This document shows, in pieces, positions 1-8,664 of a stretch of DNA of 64,000 bases (its first letter is position 1; each line of letters starts with the position of its first letter). Under the pieces are notes generated by a model. It was not told the origin of the DNA and searched no databases. It saw nothing but the letters and a program-made list of their open reading frames with translations. The position numbers and the translations under genes were made by a program. The stretch is from contig NZ_CBDAQN010000003.1 in the NCBI RefSeq assembly GCF_965199065.1, forward strand, positions 434,001 through 498,000. The letters are read 5' to 3'. Source of the stretch: Acidisoma sp965199065 (GTDB lineage Bacteria > Pseudomonadota > Alphaproteobacteria > Acetobacterales > Acetobacteraceae).

Positions 1-11
1 ACCGGCTGGAG

Positions 12-43
12 GCCGTGATGCGTGTGCAGGCGCGCATCACGGC
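12..43. terminator. Perfect hairpin after the fasciclin gene
   Basis: An 11-bp perfect inverted repeat (arm GCCGTGATGCG, loop about 10 nt) lies just past the stop of the minus-strand fasciclin gene. No T-tract follows on either strand, so intrinsic termination is an inference; it may instead stabilise the 3' end of the mRNA. Confidence 0.5.
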
Positions 44-50
44 ATGAGCT

Positions 51-593
51 TCAAAAATGCGCGTTGTCGTCGACGATCGGGATGATGATCGCGTTGTCCG
101 CAACGATCGGCGGCGCGACCTCATGTGCTGTTGCATAGCGCATCGTGAGCTTGAGCGAGGTCGGGTCGGTGCCGTCGACCGTGATCGGGTCGCCGGCGGC
201 TGTGGTCAGCGTCACGGTCTTTCCGGCGAATTCCGATGCTGGGTGCAGGCCGAGGATGACATGCGTCCGTACCACCTCCTGCAGAAGCTGCGGATCGACC
301 GGCCGGTTGGAGCCCGCCTGAGTGAGCTTACCCCGGAGGAGCGCGTTGAGTTGGTCGAAGCCATCGTTCGTCAGGGCGAACACCGTATACTCGTTGTTGC
401 CGGCGGCGCCCCCGAGGCCGGCTGATTCCACAAGACCAAGCCAGTCGCTGAGGTCGGCGTTGGAGGCCATCACCGCGAAGGCGTTCTGGGCAAAGGCGTG
501 GTGTGCGGTGACAACGCCACCGGCCATGGAAAGCGCCGCGATCGCCATGAACGGCCGTGTACGGCGGCGAAGGGATTTTACGATGCTGCGCAT
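51..593 (-). CDS. Secreted fasciclin (FAS1) domain protein
   Basis: A 180-residue protein with a positively charged start (MRSIVKSLRRR), a hydrophobic core and a probable signal peptidase site after AHHAFA at about residue 35, so it should be exported. The rest is a single FAS1 domain (about 38-178). The conserved TVFALTNDGF stretch is near residue 70 and the VRTHVILG segment, matching the FAS1 H-box, near residue 108. FAS1 domains mediate adhesion or surface interactions; bacterial single-domain members are secreted and often lie near stress or regulatory genes. No partner gene is adjacent. The ATG at 593 is used because the signal peptide starts there, although the ribosome site is weak. 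The family call is firm; the role is unknown. Confidence 0.9.
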   Translation of the reverse strand: MRSIVKSLRRRTRPFMAIAALSMAGGVVTAHHAFAQNAFAVMASNADLSDWLGLVESAGLGGAAGNNEYTVFALTNDGFDQLNALLRGKLTQAGSNRPVDPQLLQEVVRTHVILGLHPASEFAGKTVTLTTAAGDPITVDGTDPTSLKLTMRYATAHEVAPPIVADNAIIIPIVDDNAHF

Positions 594-984
594 ATGTTAA
601 GATTCCGTCTCTGTTCGATGTTTCAGTCGCTCGTGGTCACGTCTGCATTTCGGGTGCCGCAGCAGCCGGTCGCCAGCGCGGCTCACCGCAGCGCGAAGAG
701 CCTCACCGCTTGCAAGATCAACTTCCAGCGCGGCCAGCGGCAATCCCCCGGCTGGGGGCGCGGCGGTGCGTCCTACGGGGGTGCGCAACGAGCACGATGG
801 TGCGCGCCTACGGCCAGCCCACGGCTAGCCGTCGCGACACCTCGACGCTTCAGTGGGCGAGATCGAGCAGATCTGAAAGTTGGGGGGAATACCGATCTAC
901 GCCTGTCGGATCATCCTTAGGGGTAGACTGAACTCCCGGAGTATATTCAACTGAGCATTGTCCCGAATCGATTAGCAAGGTGCC
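594..984. other. Intergenic region, no gene seen
   Basis: This stretch of 391 bases separates the divergent fasciclin and ABM-domain genes. No frame gives a recognisable protein. It must hold both promoters, but I could not pick out a convincing -35/-10 pair. Confidence 0.5.
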
Positions 985-1950
985 ATGACCATTTCTGAGA
1001 CCCAAGGGGACACCGCCGTCACGATTGTGACTCAAACCAGCGTCCGTTCGGACAGCACGGTCGCCTTCGAAGCTTGGCAGACCGAAACCAGCCAGATCAT
1101 CGCCACTTTCCCGGGCTTCCTCAAGCAGACGATGCTTCCGCCAAGCCCTCCTGCTCAGGATGATTGGGTAATCCTGCAGCGTTTCGCAGATTCGGATTCC
1201 GCGATCGGATGGTTGCGCTCGTCAAAGCGGCTGGAGCGGCTGACCTTGGTCCAGCCTCTGTTGACCGGTCGCGCCGATGTCCACGTCGTTCGCGGCATGT
1301 CCAACCTTCCCGCCCCAAGCCCCGTCTCCGCAATCATCTCGACACGGGTGAAGCCAGGTTGCGAAGAGGCCTATCGGAGGTGGGAGCAGAAGGTTGCCGT
1401 GACGCAGGCCGCAGCCAAAGGGTTGCAAGGTTATCGTTTCGAGCCGCCGATCGCGGGTGTGCAGGCGGACTGGCTGACCATTCTGCGCTTCGACACGCAG
1501 GAAAACCTTCAAGCTTGGCTCGATTCACCCATTCGTGCGCGAATTTTGGCAGAGGCGGCTGACCTGACGGAGGAATTCCACTACCGCGTAGCCCGCACGG
1601 GATTTGACCAGTGGTTTCCGATCCCTAAGGAAGGGACGAAAGCTCCCGCCGTCTGGAAGCAGAACATGATCGTTCTGCTCATGCTGTTTCCGGTGGTGTT
1701 CTTGTTCGGCACCTTTGTGCAGGTTCCGCTGTTGCAAGAGCGGCTAGGCATTCCTTTCTCCTTTGCTCTGCTCATCGGCAATGTTGCGAGTATCGTGCTG
1801 CTAAACTGGCTGGTGCCCTGGACCAACAATGGCTTCCTGTGGTGGCTCAACCCCCGCGTACCCGATCAGCGTCGAAACGATGCGAAGGGAACTCTCCTCA
1901 TTGCCGGCACGCTAATCGTCCTGGCAATTATCTTCTGGAAGCTATTGTAA
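985..1950 (+). CDS. Membrane-anchored double ABM-domain protein
   Basis: A 321-residue protein with two tandem antibiotic biosynthesis monooxygenase (ABM, dimeric alpha-beta barrel) domains at about 14-105 and 110-205. They share spaced features such as DDWVILQRF and ADWLTILRF. Three hydrophobic segments follow (about 225-250, 253-275 and 300-320), so it is probably anchored in the inner membrane with the barrels in the cytoplasm. ABM domains are cofactor-free oxygenases of quinol-like substrates or heme-degrading enzymes; no substrate can be read here. The start has an AGGTG-like site 4 bases upstream. The next gene begins 36 bases later and may be cotranscribed. The fold is a confident call, the reaction is not. 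Confidence 0.88.
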   Translation: MTISETQGDTAVTIVTQTSVRSDSTVAFEAWQTETSQIIATFPGFLKQTMLPPSPPAQDDWVILQRFADSDSAIGWLRSSKRLERLTLVQPLLTGRADVHVVRGMSNLPAPSPVSAIISTRVKPGCEEAYRRWEQKVAVTQAAAKGLQGYRFEPPIAGVQADWLTILRFDTQENLQAWLDSPIRARILAEAADLTEEFHYRVARTGFDQWFPIPKEGTKAPAVWKQNMIVLLMLFPVVFLFGTFVQVPLLQERLGIPFSFALLIGNVASIVLLNWLVPWTNNGFLWWLNPRVPDQRRNDAKGTLLIAGTLIVLAIIFWKLL

Positions 1951-1985
1951 CTCTCTTGGCGCTTTAATCTCAAAAGGAAATTTCC

Positions 1986-2258
1986 ATGCCGATGGAACTG
2001 TACAGCTCCGAAGCCTTCGTCCGGGATATTGTTAATGCAATAAGCGAATCGGAGGGCAAGCCACTCAACATCGGCAGCACTCATCATCAGGGTATCGACC
2101 GCGCCTATGCCTACCAGCTGATCGCCGACACGAAGAAGGCTATCGAGGGCCAACCGGTCACCCACCGTCGGCGCACGACCCATGCCGCCGCAATTCCAAA
2201 CGACCTTCCGAAGGAAGCGCGATCTGCGATAGCCAAAGCCAAAAGGGCACGCCGCTAG
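1986..2258 (+). CDS. Small basic protein of unknown function
   Basis: A 90-residue protein with a good ribosome site (AAAGGAAA, 6 bases before ATG), 36 bases after the ABM gene. I do not recognise the family. The first 55 residues look like a mixed helical domain (LYSSEAFVRDIVNAI). The last 35 residues are rich in Arg, Lys and Ala (RRRTTHAAAI, AIAKAKRARR), like flexible DNA- or RNA-contacting tails. The strong ribosome site and operon-like spacing are the reasons to call it real. It could help regulate or modify the ABM protein, but nothing shows that directly. Confidence 0.6.
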   Translation: MPMELYSSEAFVRDIVNAISESEGKPLNIGSTHHQGIDRAYAYQLIADTKKAIEGQPVTHRRRTTHAAAIPNDLPKEARSAIAKAKRARR

Positions 2259-2339
2259 ACGTGCTTAACGAGCGACTCACGGATAAACGGCGGCGGCGCT
2301 GGGGGAGCTAAGATGCTCGGTGGCAGCGCCCGAGCCGCT

Positions 2340-3257
2340 CTAGAGTGCTGCCTGCGCCAATCGTTCGCGCAGGTGGGGGACCACGAAATCGACGAACGCG
2401 CGCAGCTTCAGCGGGAGCCGGTTTTGCTTGTCGTAGACGAGATGCACAGGTCGCGACGCGGGCGCGAAGTCCTCGAGAACGACCGCCAGCTGCCCGCTGC
2501 GCACGTGGTCCACGACCTGATACGAGTTCACCCGGATGAGACCCATTCCGCACAGTCCGGCATCGATTGCCGCGTCGATCGTATTGACGCTGAGCCGGGA
2601 TCGAAACGACCCGGTAACCGCAACCCCTTTGGACTCGAAGGTCCAGGTGGTGGGCGAGGAGACGCCTCCAAAGGAGATCACACTGTGCCGCGCCAAGTCG
2701 TCGGGGGTCGTGGGGACGCCGTTCGTCGCCAGATAGCCGGGGCTTGCGCAAACCAGCCGCCGGATCGACCCCAAGCCTGTGGCGATCAGGCTGCTATCCG
2801 GTAACACACCGATGCGGAGCGCGACATCAACTTGGTCATCCAAGAAGTGCGTGATCCGGTCGGTCAACACCAATGCCACCGCCACGTCGGGAAAAGCGGA
2901 AAGAAAGCGCGCCACCACAGGCAGCACGTGCATCCGGCCAAACATGATCGGCGCCGTGACCGCCAGGTCTCCCCTGGGCTCGGTATATTCGCCGGCGGCG
3001 GCGCGTTCCGCCTCGGTCAACTGCTCCAGGATGGCTTTCACAGCGGTGACGTAGGAGCGCCCCGCCGGTGTCAGTTCCAGTCCCTTTCCCGACCGTATCA
3101 GCAAGGTGGAGTTAAGATGCGCCTCCAGGTCGGCCACCTTACGGCTGACCGTCGCCAACGGCAGCCGGAGATTGCGGCTCGCTTTCGACAGGCTACCGCT
3201 CTCAACAGCGGCGATCAGTACCGACATGGCGTCAAGACGGTCCAAAGGGCCTTCCAT
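2340..3257 (-). CDS. LysR-family transcriptional regulator
   Basis: A 305-residue protein with the LysR layout: an N-terminal winged helix-turn-helix (about 6-65; SLSKASRNLRLPLATVSRKV is the recognition region) and a C-terminal LysR substrate-binding domain (about 90-295). The DRLDAMSVLIAAVESGSLS start is typical of the CrgA/AaeR-like subgroup, which often controls oxidoreductases and hydrolases next door. The gene is divergent from the hydrolase at 3838, but the remains of another gene lie between them, so the original target may be partly lost. The ATG at 3257 is used; a purine-rich stretch (GGGAGG) is 14 bases upstream, rather far. Confidence 0.92.
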   Translation of the reverse strand: MEGPLDRLDAMSVLIAAVESGSLSKASRNLRLPLATVSRKVADLEAHLNSTLLIRSGKGLELTPAGRSYVTAVKAILEQLTEAERAAAGEYTEPRGDLAVTAPIMFGRMHVLPVVARFLSAFPDVAVALVLTDRITHFLDDQVDVALRIGVLPDSSLIATGLGSIRRLVCASPGYLATNGVPTTPDDLARHSVISFGGVSSPTTWTFESKGVAVTGSFRSRLSVNTIDAAIDAGLCGMGLIRVNSYQVVDHVRSGQLAVVLEDFAPASRPVHLVYDKQNRLPLKLRAFVDFVVPHLRERLAQAAL

Positions 3258-3489
3258 GAATTGAGAGGTTGCCTCCCAAATCTAGCGGCTGCCCCGTAAT
3301 CATGGGAAGCCCCTAAAAGAGGATAGTAACGACTAAAACCCATGGCTCAGCGGCTGAGGCGTCCATCACGCCTCGGGAGCAGTCTTGATGACCACGCGAA
3401 CCTACTACCAGGCCGCCGAAGTAAAGGGTCGAGATGAAGCCAGCGATCACACCGAGTTTGCTGCTTCGAGGTCTGCCGACCAGCCGCCA

Positions 3490-3738
3490 GATGTTCCGCG
3501 GCCTGATACCGGGGCTGGCAACACTGGTCGGGATGTCCGGCGCCTATGCTCCGAACTTTCGGCCGCCGCCGTTCGTTTTGGACTACCAATCCCTATTTGC
3601 GCGCGTAGCTGGATCAGGCCGGCGTATCAAAGAGCGACGAGCTGCGCTTCCAGCCGACGGTGCTGACCCAGGACCGGGCCGGCGATCTTGAATGCGCCAA
3701 CGAGGCCGCCCTGCACCTCGCCCAGACGCATGGCCGCG
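3490..3738 (+). pseudogene. Possible azoreductase (flavodoxin-fold) 3' remnant
   Basis: No intact reading frame is present, but two frames together resemble the end of an FMN-dependent NADH-azoreductase. One gives GMSGAYAPNFR; the other gives NPYLRA, an in-frame TAG, then LDQAGVSKSDELRFQPTVL and a natural stop at about 3738. In azoreductases a YLRaxLxxxGv segment followed by an FQPT-like stretch is common in the C-terminal third. The rest of 3258-3786 has nothing recognisable. The assignment is tentative because it relies on a short stretch and needs one frameshift and one nonsense change. Confidence 0.4.
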
Positions 3739-3837
3739 TTTGAACCATTGCCTCAGGAGCAGACGTCTTTGAAAGACACGACTGTCATGGCGGCTTCTTC
3801 CGCTCTTAGCTCTGCGGAAGCCGCACCCGTGGAATCC

Positions 3838-4701
3838 ATGTCGAGGACGACCACCTATCACCGCGTACAGGTGGACGGCGTAGAAATCTTCTATCGCGAA
3901 GCTGGCCCGCCGAACGCGCCGACAATCGTACTGCTGCACGGCTTCCCGGCGTCGTCGCGCCAGTTCGACACACTCATTCCCTTGCTCGCGACACGCTATC
4001 ATCTGATCGCGCCGGATTATCCCGGCTTCGGTCAGAGTGACGCGCCGCCACCATCAACCTACACTTACACGTTCGATCATCTTGCCCAGACGGTTGGCAA
4101 TCTTTTGGCCGCGCTGAATATCAACCACTACACGCTCTATCTCAACGACTACGGCGCGCCAATTGGTTTCCGCATGATCCTGGCTCACCCGAAACCGCTT
4201 CACGCTCTTATCGTCCAGAATGGCAACATCTACGAGGATGGCTTGGGCGCCAAGTGGGCCAAGATCGCCGAATATTGGGCCGACCCGGAGGCCCATCCCG
4301 AGGTCGTCAATGCATTCCTGTCCTTCGAGGCGACAGAACAACGTCATACCGCCGGCACATCGCATCCCGACCGCTACAATCCAGATTCCTGGACAGACGA
4401 ATATGCCCATCTGTCGAAACCCGGGCAGCGTGAGATCCAGACGGACCTGCTCTACGACTACCGAACCAACGTGGCTTGCTATCCGAAGTGGCAGGCATGG
4501 CTGCGCGACCATAAGCCGCCGACCCTGGTGGTCTGGGGCGCGAATGATCCGTCCTTCACTGCACCCGGGGCCAAAGCGTTCAAGCGTGACTTACCGGATG
4601 CTGAGATCCATTTGCTGGATGCGGGCCATTTCGCCCTGGACGAGAAGACCGACGAGATCGCCAGCATTATCCTGAACTTCATGTCTCGGCATCCCGAATG
4701 A
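3838..4701 (+). CDS. Alpha/beta hydrolase, Asp-nucleophile type
   Basis: An alpha/beta hydrolase of the epoxide hydrolase/haloalkane dehalogenase type, 287 residues from the chosen start. The oxyanion HGFP is followed by the GFGQSD strand-turn. The nucleophile elbow LNDYGAPIG places Asp104, the acid is Asp237 in GANDPSF, and the base is His264 in AGHFALD. The carboxylate nucleophile means an ester intermediate on Asp, as in epoxide or haloalkane hydrolysis rather than serine esterase chemistry. The reading frame is open back to 3688 with other starts at 3787 and 3688; 3838 is chosen because similarity to the two paralogues begins there. The paralogue at 5679 carries a signal peptide and this one does not. 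Substrate unknown. Confidence 0.9.
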   Translation: MSRTTTYHRVQVDGVEIFYREAGPPNAPTIVLLHGFPASSRQFDTLIPLLATRYHLIAPDYPGFGQSDAPPPSTYTYTFDHLAQTVGNLLAALNINHYTLYLNDYGAPIGFRMILAHPKPLHALIVQNGNIYEDGLGAKWAKIAEYWADPEAHPEVVNAFLSFEATEQRHTAGTSHPDRYNPDSWTDEYAHLSKPGQREIQTDLLYDYRTNVACYPKWQAWLRDHKPPTLVVWGANDPSFTAPGAKAFKRDLPDAEIHLLDAGHFALDEKTDEIASIILNFMSRHPE

Positions 4702-4838
4702 ACTGCGCTAGGTTGTGTGAGAACGTTATGTGGCTTGCACACATGCAGGCGCAGCAAATAATCGGAATGAGGTTCGACGCTAGACTCATCAAGCCTCGAT
4801 GACCAAAAGTGGAAAACCCGTGCCTGCAGGTGATCGTG

Positions 4839-5645
4839 ATGAAGATCGATAGCCTTTTCCGTTACCCTCTCAAGGGTCTGTCCCCAGAGAAGCTTTCCTC
4901 CGTCGATGTCGAGGCCGGCAAGGGCTTCGCCTTTGACCGTCTCTATGCCGTCACCGATGGCTCGTTCGTCTTCGACAGGACCAAGCCCGTTCCGATGCCT
5001 AAGACGCATTTCCTGATGCTTGCGCGCTTTGAACGCCTAGCGCTGCTGAAGAGCCTGTTCGACACCGATACCCACCATCTCGAGATCAGGACAGATGATG
5101 CCCGGCACACATTTGCTTTGAGGAACGCCGACGGGTGCAAAGCCTTGGCCGATTTCCTTACGGAGTTCCTTGGTCAGCCGTTACGCGGTGAGGCCGAGGT
5201 GGTCCGGGCCGACGGGCATCAGTTCACCGACATCAGCGTCCACTCGGCAGCGCTGATGCGGAGCATATCGCTCATAAACCTCGCGACGGTTCGTGATCTC
5301 GGGGATCATATCGACCAGAAACTGGATCCGCGGCGATTTCGAGCCAACGTCTATTTCGATGGCTGCCCGGCATGGTCTGAACTGGATTGGGTCGGCAGAA
5401 CGCTTCGCTCCGGCGAGGCGCTGCTCAGAGTCGTGCGGCGTACGCGGCGTTGTCCGGCCACCAGCGTCGATGTCGAACGCGGGGTGCGTGACCTCAACAT
5501 TCCGCGGTCCATACTCGACTATCGCGGCCACAATGACTGCGGAGTCTATGCGGAAATCATTCGAGGCGGTCGGCTTGCGCCGGGCGACGTACTCCATCTG
5601 ATGGATGATCAGCAAGAGGCGCCGGGCGAGCCTCATCTCGCTTGA
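4839..5645 (+). CDS. MOSC domain protein
   Basis: A 268-residue protein with an N-terminal MOSC beta-barrel domain (about 1-95; FRYPLKGLSPEKL is characteristic) and a C-terminal MOSC domain (about 140-262). The conserved cysteine is seen in TRRCPATSV. MOSC proteins carry or use the molybdenum cofactor; relatives such as YcbX and mARC reduce N-hydroxylated compounds, which would suit a detoxification locus. No dedicated reductase partner is nearby. The start at 4839 is chosen for its AGGTGATCG site; an earlier in-frame start at 4809 has no such site. It sits between two paralogous hydrolases, 34 bases before the second, so cotranscription is plausible. Confidence 0.88.
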   Translation: MKIDSLFRYPLKGLSPEKLSSVDVEAGKGFAFDRLYAVTDGSFVFDRTKPVPMPKTHFLMLARFERLALLKSLFDTDTHHLEIRTDDARHTFALRNADGCKALADFLTEFLGQPLRGEAEVVRADGHQFTDISVHSAALMRSISLINLATVRDLGDHIDQKLDPRRFRANVYFDGCPAWSELDWVGRTLRSGEALLRVVRRTRRCPATSVDVERGVRDLNIPRSILDYRGHNDCGVYAEIIRGGRLAPGDVLHLMDDQQEAPGEPHLA

Positions 5646-5678
5646 GTCGGATTTGATGACGCAATAGCACTTCAGACA

Positions 5679-6632
5679 ATGAGAACCGTTCGAATGGTCC
5701 AACTCTTGCGATATATCCTCGCAGCTATCCTGTTCGCAGGCACGGCGCAGGCCGCGTCTCTCCCTTCGACTGACGCTACGACCACATATCACCGCGTCGA
5801 TGTGGACGGGTTGGGAATTTTCTATCGGGAGGCGGGCCCGAAGGACGCGCCGACAATCGTGCTGCTGCATGGTTTCCCGTCCTCCTCCCGCGAGTTCGAA
5901 ACGCTCATTCCCCTGCTCGCCACCCGCTACCATCTGATCGCACCGGACTATCCGGGCTTCGGTCAGAGCGACTCACCACCGCCGTCGGCTTACAGCTATA
6001 CCTTCGATCATCTCGCAACGACGATCGACGATCTTCTGTCGAGTCTGAAGATCAAGGATTATACTCTTTATCTCCATGATTACGGTGCGCCGGTAGGGTT
6101 TCGAATCATTCTCGCGCACCCTGAGCGGTTGCACGCCCTCATCATCCAGAACGGCAACATCTACAGGGCCGGCCTCGGCCCTAAATGGCACAGGATTGCC
6201 GAATATTGGGCTGATCCAAAGGCGCATCCGGAGGTCGTCGATGCCTTCATGTCATTCAACGCGACTGAACAGCGTCATATTGCCGGCACAACGCATCCTG
6301 ATCGCTACAATCCGGACACCTGGACCGATGAGTTCGCCCACCTTTCACAACCGGGGCAGAGGGTAATCCAGTCGGACCTGCTATACGACTATCGGACCAA
6401 TGTTGCTTCCTATCCCAAATGGCAGGCTTGGCTGCGTGCGCACAAACCGCGCACCCTTGTGGTCTGGGGCCGCAACGATCCCTCGTTCATCGCCGCAGGC
6501 GCGTCGGCATACAAGAGTGATCTCCCCAACGCCGAGATCTATCTGCTCGACGCCGGTCATTTTGCCCTCGATGAGAAGACGGACGAAATCGCGCGCCTGA
6601 TCCTGGACTTCATGGCCCGGCATCCAGGCTGA
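5679..6632 (+). CDS. Exported alpha/beta hydrolase, paralogue 2
   Basis: A 317-residue hydrolase closely related to the gene at 3838; the two stay alike over their whole catalytic domain in DNA as well as protein. It begins with an N-terminal signal peptide (LLRYILAAILFAGTAQA, cleavage near residue 25), so it should act in the periplasm. The triad is Asp134 (LHDYGAPVG), Asp267 (GRNDPSF) and His294 (AGHFALD). The start may be 5679 or the Met at 5694; both keep the signal peptide. It shares the MOSC gene's strand at short distance. The family's reactions are hydrolysis of epoxides, C-halogen bonds or related electrophiles. The identical fold in two compartments suggests duplication followed by gain or loss of export. 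Confidence 0.9.
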   Translation: MRTVRMVQLLRYILAAILFAGTAQAASLPSTDATTTYHRVDVDGLGIFYREAGPKDAPTIVLLHGFPSSSREFETLIPLLATRYHLIAPDYPGFGQSDSPPPSAYSYTFDHLATTIDDLLSSLKIKDYTLYLHDYGAPVGFRIILAHPERLHALIIQNGNIYRAGLGPKWHRIAEYWADPKAHPEVVDAFMSFNATEQRHIAGTTHPDRYNPDTWTDEFAHLSQPGQRVIQSDLLYDYRTNVASYPKWQAWLRAHKPRTLVVWGRNDPSFIAAGASAYKSDLPNAEIYLLDAGHFALDEKTDEIARLILDFMARHPG

Positions 6633-6813
6633 CGGCACGGCTTGTTTGCCCGTATCCGAGCTGCTTGTGGCGCCAAATCCGGGTGAGACAGTCACCTTGA
6701 CCTCGGAATGCCAGTTCGAGTCCATCTCGGACTAAGTTTGTATCGAACAGAGTTCCGTGGGCGTCAAAGACAAACGCTGTGACCGCGCTTCCCCGACACG
6801 TCCTGATATCCAT
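6610..6813 (-). pseudogene. 5' fragment of a type II haloacid dehalogenase
   Basis: The start of a HAD-superfamily 2-haloacid dehalogenase is clear: FVFDAHGTLFDTN holds the nucleophile Asp and the GTLFD motif, and LTRIWRHKQLGY matches the conserved substrate-site helix (usually WRxKQLEYTW). Homology stops at about 6652, after some 54 residues of a protein that is normally about 220-240. The frame then runs into the end of the hydrolase gene and stops at 6610. The other parts of the enzyme are absent, so it is a truncated, inactive gene. Its place next to Asp-type hydrolases hints that a halogenated-compound pathway once stood here. Confidence 0.75.
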
Positions 6814-7007
6814 CGAACCTCCCACTTCTTATCCTGGCGTCGTTGCCACCCTTACAAGACTCCCCGCGATCCGGGCGCCGGCCCGCAGGGCATCTCCGAT
6901 CGAACCTCCGACTTTGGACCGTCCATCGGCACGCCTCCGAAGTGGGCACCACGGGAATGCGAAACCGGGGATACGCGGCCCGCATCTGCATGTCGATGTT
7001 CAAGGCG

Positions 7008-7394
7008 TCAGTTGTGGCGCACAGCCTCGATTGCAGCGGTGTCGATGTATTGGCGGAACTTAGAGATCTTCCCGTCTCGCACCTCCCAGACATGAGCGTA
7101 ATTGACGTCCGCTGATTTGCCCGTGGTCCGATGCGGGCTGCGGAAGCGGCCGATGGAGACAACCTTGTGTCCCTCAGCGACAAACTCGCTCGGTGTCAGG
7201 GTGAAGGTTTCCCATTCGGTCATCGCGGGAATGAGCATCCCTTCCAGCACCTTCTGCGGCCCCCGGCCGTCGACGGTGTAGTCCATCATCGGAATCCACT
7301 CGATATCGTCGGTCATCAAAGCCAGAGCGCCGCGCGCATCTCCTGCGGTGAGTCTGGCATAGAGTGCAAGAACAACATCAGTCGGTGTCGTCAT
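7008..7394 (-). CDS. NTF2-like (SnoaL/ketosteroid isomerase fold) protein
   Basis: A 128-residue NTF2-like protein: TTPTDVVLALYARLTAGD start, TDDIEWIPMMDY in the first strand region and HVWEVRDGKISKFRQYID at the end are typical of the SnoaL-like subgroup. These form cone-shaped dimers with a pocket and serve as small isomerases, hydrolases or binding proteins. It is clearly paralogous to the gene at 9615. It stands alone on this strand, with the DUF7002 gene 184 bases upstream. Function unknown beyond the fold. Confidence 0.88.
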   Translation of the reverse strand: MTTPTDVVLALYARLTAGDARGALALMTDDIEWIPMMDYTVDGRGPQKVLEGMLIPAMTEWETFTLTPSEFVAEGHKVVSIGRFRSPHRTTGKSADVNYAHVWEVRDGKISKFRQYIDTAAIEAVRHN

Positions 7395-7578
7395 GGAGAA
7401 TGTCCCTTGCCTTGGCGCCGCTCATCGAGGGAGGGAAAATCCTCCGCCGGCCGCGGCCATACAGACCAGAGTCAGATTGCCCACCTGGTGTCTGATGGGA
7501 CAGCCCCGCAATATGAGAGCGACCCTTCCAACACCTGGATGGTCGCTGCCCGCCTGAATGGAGGATACGCCGCGTGTC

Positions 7579-8253
7579 TCAGATCTCCTCGACACCCAGC
7601 AAATAGGGCGCGGCGGCTGGCACCGCGCAACTGAACAGGAACTCCGCGGGCGGCCGGCTTCGTTGCCCGGTCGGCCACCCGGCCCGGTCCCAGCTTTGGT
7701 AGGCGAGCAGAGTTTTGCGTCCGCGTCGAGCGGGCTTGCGGCGCGCATTGCCGCTGTTGATCGGCGACACGAAGGCATGCTCGCCAAACCGGGCGAGGAG
7801 TGCCGTGGCGTCGAACGTCAGCATGAACTGGAGGCGGATCCCGCAGGCCTTGCGCTGCCGCTCCAGGCGCGCTCGGTCGGGCCAGAGGAACACGTGACTA
7901 TTCAACAGCGCGTACCAGTCTCCGGGCTCCATGCCGTCGTCCAGCGCCGACGCCAGAGCGGACGGGGGCATAGGAGCCTGATCCCGGATCAGGGTTCCAG
8001 TCGGCAAGCGCACATGAACGGGGCGGTGACGACGCATCGCTTCGGCGCGCTCCGCGACCGGCAGTCCAGCCCGTTCCAGCAACCTCTCGGTGCTGAGCAG
8101 GCCATGCTCGAGGATCGAGTCGAGGTTGTCGGCCTCCGCGAGATGATACAGGCGTGTCACCCGCGAGAAGCGCCGATCCTGGCGCGGCATCGCCCCAGCG
8201 CCGGCGGGCGCGGCGCCCGGTTTCCCTGCTTCACCAGGCTCGTCCAGGCTCAT
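7579..8253 (-). CDS. DUF7002-type protein, possibly ART-like
   Basis: A 224-residue protein that I match to the DUF7002 family from the conserved blocks RLYHLAEADNLDSILEHGLL, IRDQAPMPP, DWYALLNSHVFLW and LTFDATALL. The first block resembles the start of DarT-type (DUF4433) and other ADP-ribosyltransferase folds, where a YH/HxT strand is followed by an N-x-x-S-I-L-x-x-G-L helix. An NAD-using or RNA-modifying fold is therefore possible, but that is inference. Its start overlaps the stop of the small upstream ORF by ATGA, implying translational coupling. There is no signal peptide or membrane segment. A second in-frame Met lies at 8190. Confidence 0.7.
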   Translation of the reverse strand: MSLDEPGEAGKPGAAPAGAGAMPRQDRRFSRVTRLYHLAEADNLDSILEHGLLSTERLLERAGLPVAERAEAMRRHRPVHVRLPTGTLIRDQAPMPPSALASALDDGMEPGDWYALLNSHVFLWPDRARLERQRKACGIRLQFMLTFDATALLARFGEHAFVSPINSGNARRKPARRGRKTLLAYQSWDRAGWPTGQRSRPPAEFLFSCAVPAAAPYLLGVEEI

Positions 8254-8471
8254 CGCACCGCCCCCGCGTTTGGACCGCGCACCGCGACGCGACGCGGGTC
8301 CTCTCGAGGATAATGACCACTGACGCCCGGGTTCACTCTCATATCCTGGAGCGGCCGCTGGCCTCGCGCCCCGTGAACAAGGTCGAGCGGATTGAGCTTA
8401 ACGTCGAACGCGTGCGAGGGGGCGGCCAGCACCAGCGAGCGTGCTTCAAGTCGGTCAACTACGGTTTTCAC
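8250..8471 (-). CDS. Small ORF coupled to the DUF7002 gene
   Basis: A 73-residue frame starting with GTG at 8471, with AGGA about 10 bases upstream and its stop overlapping the DUF7002 start as ATGA. I do not recognise it. The first half looks globular (VDRLEARSLVLAAPSHAFDV); the second half is rich in Arg, Pro and Gly and may be disordered. Support comes only from the overlap and ribosome site, so a chance frame in GC-rich DNA cannot be excluded. If real, a small upstream partner of an ART-like protein could be an antitoxin or substrate adaptor, but nothing proves it. Confidence 0.35.
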   Translation of the reverse strand: MKTVVDRLEARSLVLAAPSHAFDVKLNPLDLVHGARGQRPLQDMRVNPGVSGHYPREDPRRVAVRGPNAGAVR

Positions 8472-8664
8472 GTCATGGAAGTCCTAGGAGCATGATCGCC
8501 GTCTACTTGCTCTGGTGCGAAGGGCCGACCGGCCATGCGTCAGCGCCTTCCGCCCCATGGAAGGTCGCTTCCCAAACATAGACGCTGCCCGGCACGGCCG
8601 GGAAGAGTGAAAAGACAATCACAGTTCGCGGCGGCGGATGCCGCGAGATCCAGGAAATTAGAAC

